A stretch of DNA of 64,000 bases from Dermanyssus gallinae (taxonomy: Eukaryota > Arthropoda > Arachnida > Mesostigmata > Dermanyssidae), in the NCBI GenBank assembly GCA_003439945.1, contig QVRM01006591.1:1-64000 (forward strand), read 5' to 3'. This document shows, in pieces, positions 60,811 through 64,000 of this stretch. Position numbers and translations under genes: made by a program. Below the pieces are notes generated by a model that was given only the letters and a program-made list of their open reading frames with translations, was not told where the DNA came from and made no database searches. Numbering within the stretch: the stretch's first letter is position 1; each line of letters starts with the position of its first letter.

Positions 60811-61439
60811 TTCCGCGTACATTCATAGGGTACAACCCCTATGAGCTTTTTACGTCAGAAATCTTTTGTTTGATGGGACACCAGCAAACTGCAGCAGGGT
60901 TCTGTCCGTGAGGGTTGCAAATAATTCGTCTCAAATCCGTTTTTAGCGTTTGTCTCGTGCCAGAAATTAACCCAGTGTTTTTTAAAGCTAATAGTATCTC
61001 ATCTTCAGTGAAGCCACGGTCAACCTTCGTGATCCTGGTCCAGTTATGTGCCTAGTTCTCTCCACTGTGTAGTCACTGGAATGCTGAGGAAGCAGTAAGC
61101 CTCATAAGCTTTTCGCATCATCTAGCCTGCCTGTACATACACAAATTACGTTAAATTTCGATTCAGGTTTGGAGTGAGTGTGCAGCTGAAATATCTCGCC
61201 ACATAGCAACAGAAGGTCCTTTTCCTGTATCCATATCTACTCGACGATATCTTCCTGTGGCAGTTGCGTGGTTGTTAAGCATGGCCGAACGCATTTTATG
61301 CAGGGAGTTCGCCAGAGATCCTAGCGTGATATTGACCCCCTAGACGCATATCTCTTATGTCGCTATATTATTAACAAATCTGCAACATTCCAAGCATTCT
61401 AAAAACACATTACATTTTTTTGTGTCTTTAAAAATACAA
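60811..61439. other. Unassigned stretch
   Basis: No supported feature. It may contain unrecognisable sequence of the LINE family X copy that follows. Confidence 0.3.
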
Positions 61440-62560
61440 TTGTGAGTGCCAGGAGCAATGCTGAGGTTGCTCATTAGTATCTTAAAACAAAACACGGTGC
61501 TGACTAACAACGGGGTTGCGGGGGAGGTAATTCAAACCACAGGTGTCGTGCGGGGCAATGAATGCCTGAGTCCACTACTGTTTTCCGTACTTCTGGGTAG
61601 GCTGCCAGAACGGATAAGGACGAGCTGAACCCGAGAGCGGGCCAAAATTCGAATGTACGCAGATGATGTAGTAATCTTGAGTTGTAGCCTTTTCAGAGTG
61701 AAACAAGCAATGGATCGACTAGTTACTTTCATGGATAAAAAGGGTTTAAAGGTTAATTGGGACAAGACAGTAGCCATAACATTTCGAAGGGGCGGCCGTC
61801 TGGCCAGGGGTGACGTGCTTCAAATCAGAAGAAAATAAAATTTGTAAATGAATTTAAGTACCTAGTGCTCACCGTATCAACAAGGGGCAGTAGCTTTCGA
61901 TCACACATCCAAGAGAGGGTTAGGAAGGCCACCATTGCAGCTGCGGAAAATTAAATGCCCACATATGCTTTCGGTCGACGCAGCAGTCGCTCTTTTTGGG
62001 ATACAGATAGCACCCATCGCTACATATGGTATTTCACTAATAATGGATAAGGTGGGAGTGGACGATTTGCAGTTAATTGATGGGGTAAGATTTTTCTTTT
62101 TAATGAGGGCTTTTGCTCTTTCAAATACGTGCAGAAATAGAGTGGTCCACGTGTTGGAGAGTGGCCCACTGCTGAGAGAGGATTTGCAAAAACGATGAAA
62201 TCTAAAGAAAACGTGCGCTTTTGACGTTTATATGCGGAACTGGCAAACCAAAATGAGTGAGGTAACCATAGGAATTTATGGGACAACAGCAATGAGGAGC
62301 ACTAGGTGGAGGGCTAACGGGGTGAAAGATCGGCATTTAACCATAGCCTTTGCATCCCACGTATTTCATCACGTTCTGTGCAACGTGGAGGGCTTCCATG
62401 AACCACAAGAAAAATGTCAATGCAAACAATGCTGGAGTAAATGTTATAAATACCACGCCGCGGTTTGTCCAGCGGTTCGGTTCATAGCAGAACTGGCAAA
62501 ATGCTAGATTGATTTTTGTGTTGAAACAGTATGATGTTACATAAACACACTTATTCAGCC
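61440..62560 (+). pseudogene. LINE family X, RT to C-terminus
   Basis: Over several frames the plus strand shows motif B as TTGVVRGNECLSPLLFSVLL (about 61540-61600; QTxGVxQGDxLSPLLFS is usual) and motif C as MYADDVVIL (YADD 61656-61667). It continues through GLKVNWDKTVAITFRRGG (about 61744-61797), IAPIATYGISLI (about 62005-62040), SNTCRNRVVHVLESGPLLREDL (about 62124-62190) and MRNWQTKMSE. The end is a cysteine-rich tail, FHHVLCNVEGFHEPQEKCQC then CKQCWSKCYKYHA (about 62366-62465). A poly-A-like 3' region follows near 62568-62592. Several frameshifts and the loss of the QGD glutamine and aspartate show it is dead. Clade not assigned. Confidence 0.85.
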
Positions 62561-62689
62561 CGGGTGTTAATAAATAATTGAAAAAAAAACAATTGTCTTG
62601 TATGAAAGTTTCGAATTATTATACAAATATTAAAGATGGTCAAAGCTAACCTCTTGTGCGCCTGCGCCTTGCCTGCGCCGAGTCGCATC

Positions 62690-64000
62690 TCAAGATTCAA
62701 GATTCAAATCGTGGTTTATTAAAGGAACTGCATTATACAATGCTTTAGTTCTTATTTAAAAAATATAAAATTGAATAATAATAATTATTATGAAAGGATT
62801 AAGATATCTTGCTGTCAGCCATGGACAATCACAAAATAAGTTTGTTCAGCCTTGCAGAATCAGACATCCTAACACAACACAAATAGTACGTGTGCCTCCG
62901 CCATGTCAACACCCATTAGTGAGTAACCATTTCTGGACCTCACGTGCAAAACAATTCAGGGAAGTGATGCGGCGAATGCGCTGTGGTATATTACTCCATA
63001 CCACGGGCAAGCGAGAAGCAACGGCTTGATGACTACATCTCTTAGTAACTAATGGCCCTACAAATGTTGTGGCACGCCTCGAGGTTCTACGAAACAAGGG
63101 AACAAGAGGAAACGAAACATCGTAGGGAATAATATTCCAAGTAATTTTAAAGCCCAGCACGGCAACCTTCAGCAAATATAATGAATCGATCGTGAGGAGA
63201 TTATGTGCCCCATAGAGATCACTGACGGAGTCTCTGCGTCGCCTGCCAAATACAGCTCTTAGCGCGTCGTTTTGTATTATACGCGCCCTACGAAGAACTA
63301 CCTCGAACCCACTACCCCATATAAGGATACCGTAGAGAAGAACTGGCAAAAACAGTGTTTTGTATACCATTATAAGGCCATCTATAGGTACTCCGATGAG
63401 CCGCATGCGAAAAAGCGTTGAGATTATGGCATAGCATTTGGGCCTGATATGGTCCAGATGGGCACGCCAACTCATGAACTCATGTAGTATAAGACCGAGG
63501 CATTTTGCGGTGTCAGAAAAGACCAACTCACTCCCTGCTAGATAGAATTTCCTGTTAAGGTGCATCCTTAGCTGGGGGGCTCGGAATAAAATAACGTTTG
63601 TCTTGCTAGTATTAACAGCAAGACCAAATTTATTGAAGATTGAAATAACTGTTTCCACTTGTGAGAGGAGGTAAGGCAACTCCGAATTGATTTCGGAAGC
63701 GTTGAGCCGAAAAAGTAACGTCGTGTCATCAGCAAAAGCGATCGGTTTGCCCAAGTTTTCTTTCTGGATATTCAAGAGAATAAAATTGATAAGGATTAAG
63801 AACAGCAGAGGTCCGAGCACTGAACCCTGGGGAGTACCGATATCTACCGGTCTCCATGCAGATTCGACTGTACCAACTCTCACTGCCTGGGTTCTTGAGG
63901 TTAGGTACGAGCGGAGCCAGACGATTGCACCCGATGAACACCCTAATACGTGCAGCATTTGTAGGAGGAATGCGTGGTTGAGACAATTGAAGGCAGCGGC
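62690..64000 (-). mobile_element. LINE family 2 (CR1/L2/Jockey-group), cut by window edge
   Basis: Minus-strand element whose 3' end is at about 62690, with a tail of TTGAATC heptamer repeats after AATAAACCACGA. It carries the open RT described separately and continues beyond 64000. Decayed relatives lie at 53490-54541 and 58895-60185. Heptamer 3' repeats set it apart from the pentamer tail of family 1. Confidence 0.88.
62906..64000 (-). CDS. Reverse transcriptase, LINE family 2 (partial at window edge)
   Basis: The frame is open from the window edge to a stop at 62906 (364 codons seen). It starts within RT motif A (AAAFNCLNHAFLLQML; the usual AFD aspartate is N here). Motif B is IGTPQGSVLGPLLF and motif C is IAFADDTTLLF. 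Next come the SKTNVILFR primer-grip region and CLGLILHEFMSWRAHLDHI. A C-terminal region (LFLPVLLYGILIWG, IIQNDALRAVFGRRR, SLNCFAREVQKWLL) completes it, as in CR1/L2/Jockey-type enzymes. There are no internal stops, but the motif A aspartate is a metal ligand in this family, so the N would be expected to kill catalysis unless it is a sequencing error. The 5' part lies outside the window. Confidence 0.92.
   Translation of the reverse strand, partial: AAAFNCLNHAFLLQMLHVLGCSSGAIVWLRSYLTSRTQAVRVGTVESAWRPVDIGTPQGSVLGPLLFLILINFILLNIQKENLGKPIAFADDTTLLFRLNASEINSELPYLLSQVETVISIFNKFGLAVNTSKTNVILFRAPQLRMHLNRKFYLAGSELVFSDTAKCLGLILHEFMSWRAHLDHIRPKCYAIISTLFRMRLIGVPIDGLIMVYKTLFLPVLLYGILIWGSGFEVVLRRARIIQNDALRAVFGRRRRDSVSDLYGAHNLLTIDSLYLLKVAVLGFKITWNIIPYDVSFPLVPLFRRTSRRATTFVGPLVTKRCSHQAVASRLPVVWSNIPQRIRRITSLNCFAREVQKWLLTNGC

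Overview
This window is eukaryotic repeat-rich DNA, most likely from an arthropod. The evidence is mariner/Tc1 transposases, an R2-clade retrotransposon, several non-LTR (LINE) families, Ty3-like gag, tRNA-derived SINEs with target-site duplications, and about 27 (TA)n tracts. There is no bacterial gene organisation, no rRNA gene, no credible functional tRNA gene and no host exon that I recognise. A repeat-rich arachnid or acarine would fit, but that is a guess, and no species is claimed.

Layout. 1-4 kb: CpG-rich unassigned DNA, TA tracts and a decayed mariner (1.25-1.99 kb). 4.06-6.83 kb: a nearly intact CR1/L2-like LINE on the minus strand (LINE family 1) with one frameshift. 7-13.8 kb: unassigned DNA with TA tracts, a perfect 17-bp-stem hairpin (10.28 kb), a mariner fragment (9.1 kb) and SINE copy 1 (11.4 kb). 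13.8-16 kb: a short tandem repeat, a decayed Tc1/mariner-like gene and the 3' end of an I/R1-like LINE. 16-30 kb: mostly unassigned, with SINE copy 2 (18.2 kb), a strong 64-nt foldback (20.29 kb), a second SINE family (27.1 kb) and many TA tracts. 30.9-35.7 kb: four LINE pieces in a row, namely a family-1 3' end, an I/R1-like piece, a cysteine-rich-tail LINE fragment and a 5'-truncated but open R2-clade gene. 36-47 kb: unassigned CpG-rich and purine-rich patches plus an I/R1-like LINE piece (38.3-39.1 kb). 47.5-48.8 kb: a full-length 1,277-bp mariner with terminal inverted repeats and a TA duplication, inserted in a TA tract. 50.1-52.9 kb: a solo LTR, a gag-only LTR element and a decayed Tc1/Tc3-like gene. 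53.5-64 kb: a dense LINE graveyard with nested insertions (families 1, 2 and X), SINE copy 3, and an open family-2 reverse transcriptase that runs off the right edge.

The genes here are autonomous or dead selfish elements and do not form a pathway. The SINEs lack coding capacity and must borrow LINE machinery. The only uninterrupted protein-coding sequences of substance are the family-1 RT (4195-6186), the R2-clade RT/endonuclease (about 33960-35653) and the family-2 RT (62906 to the edge). The mariner and the family-1 LINE are each broken by one apparent base loss in a four-A run, so assembly error should be considered for both.
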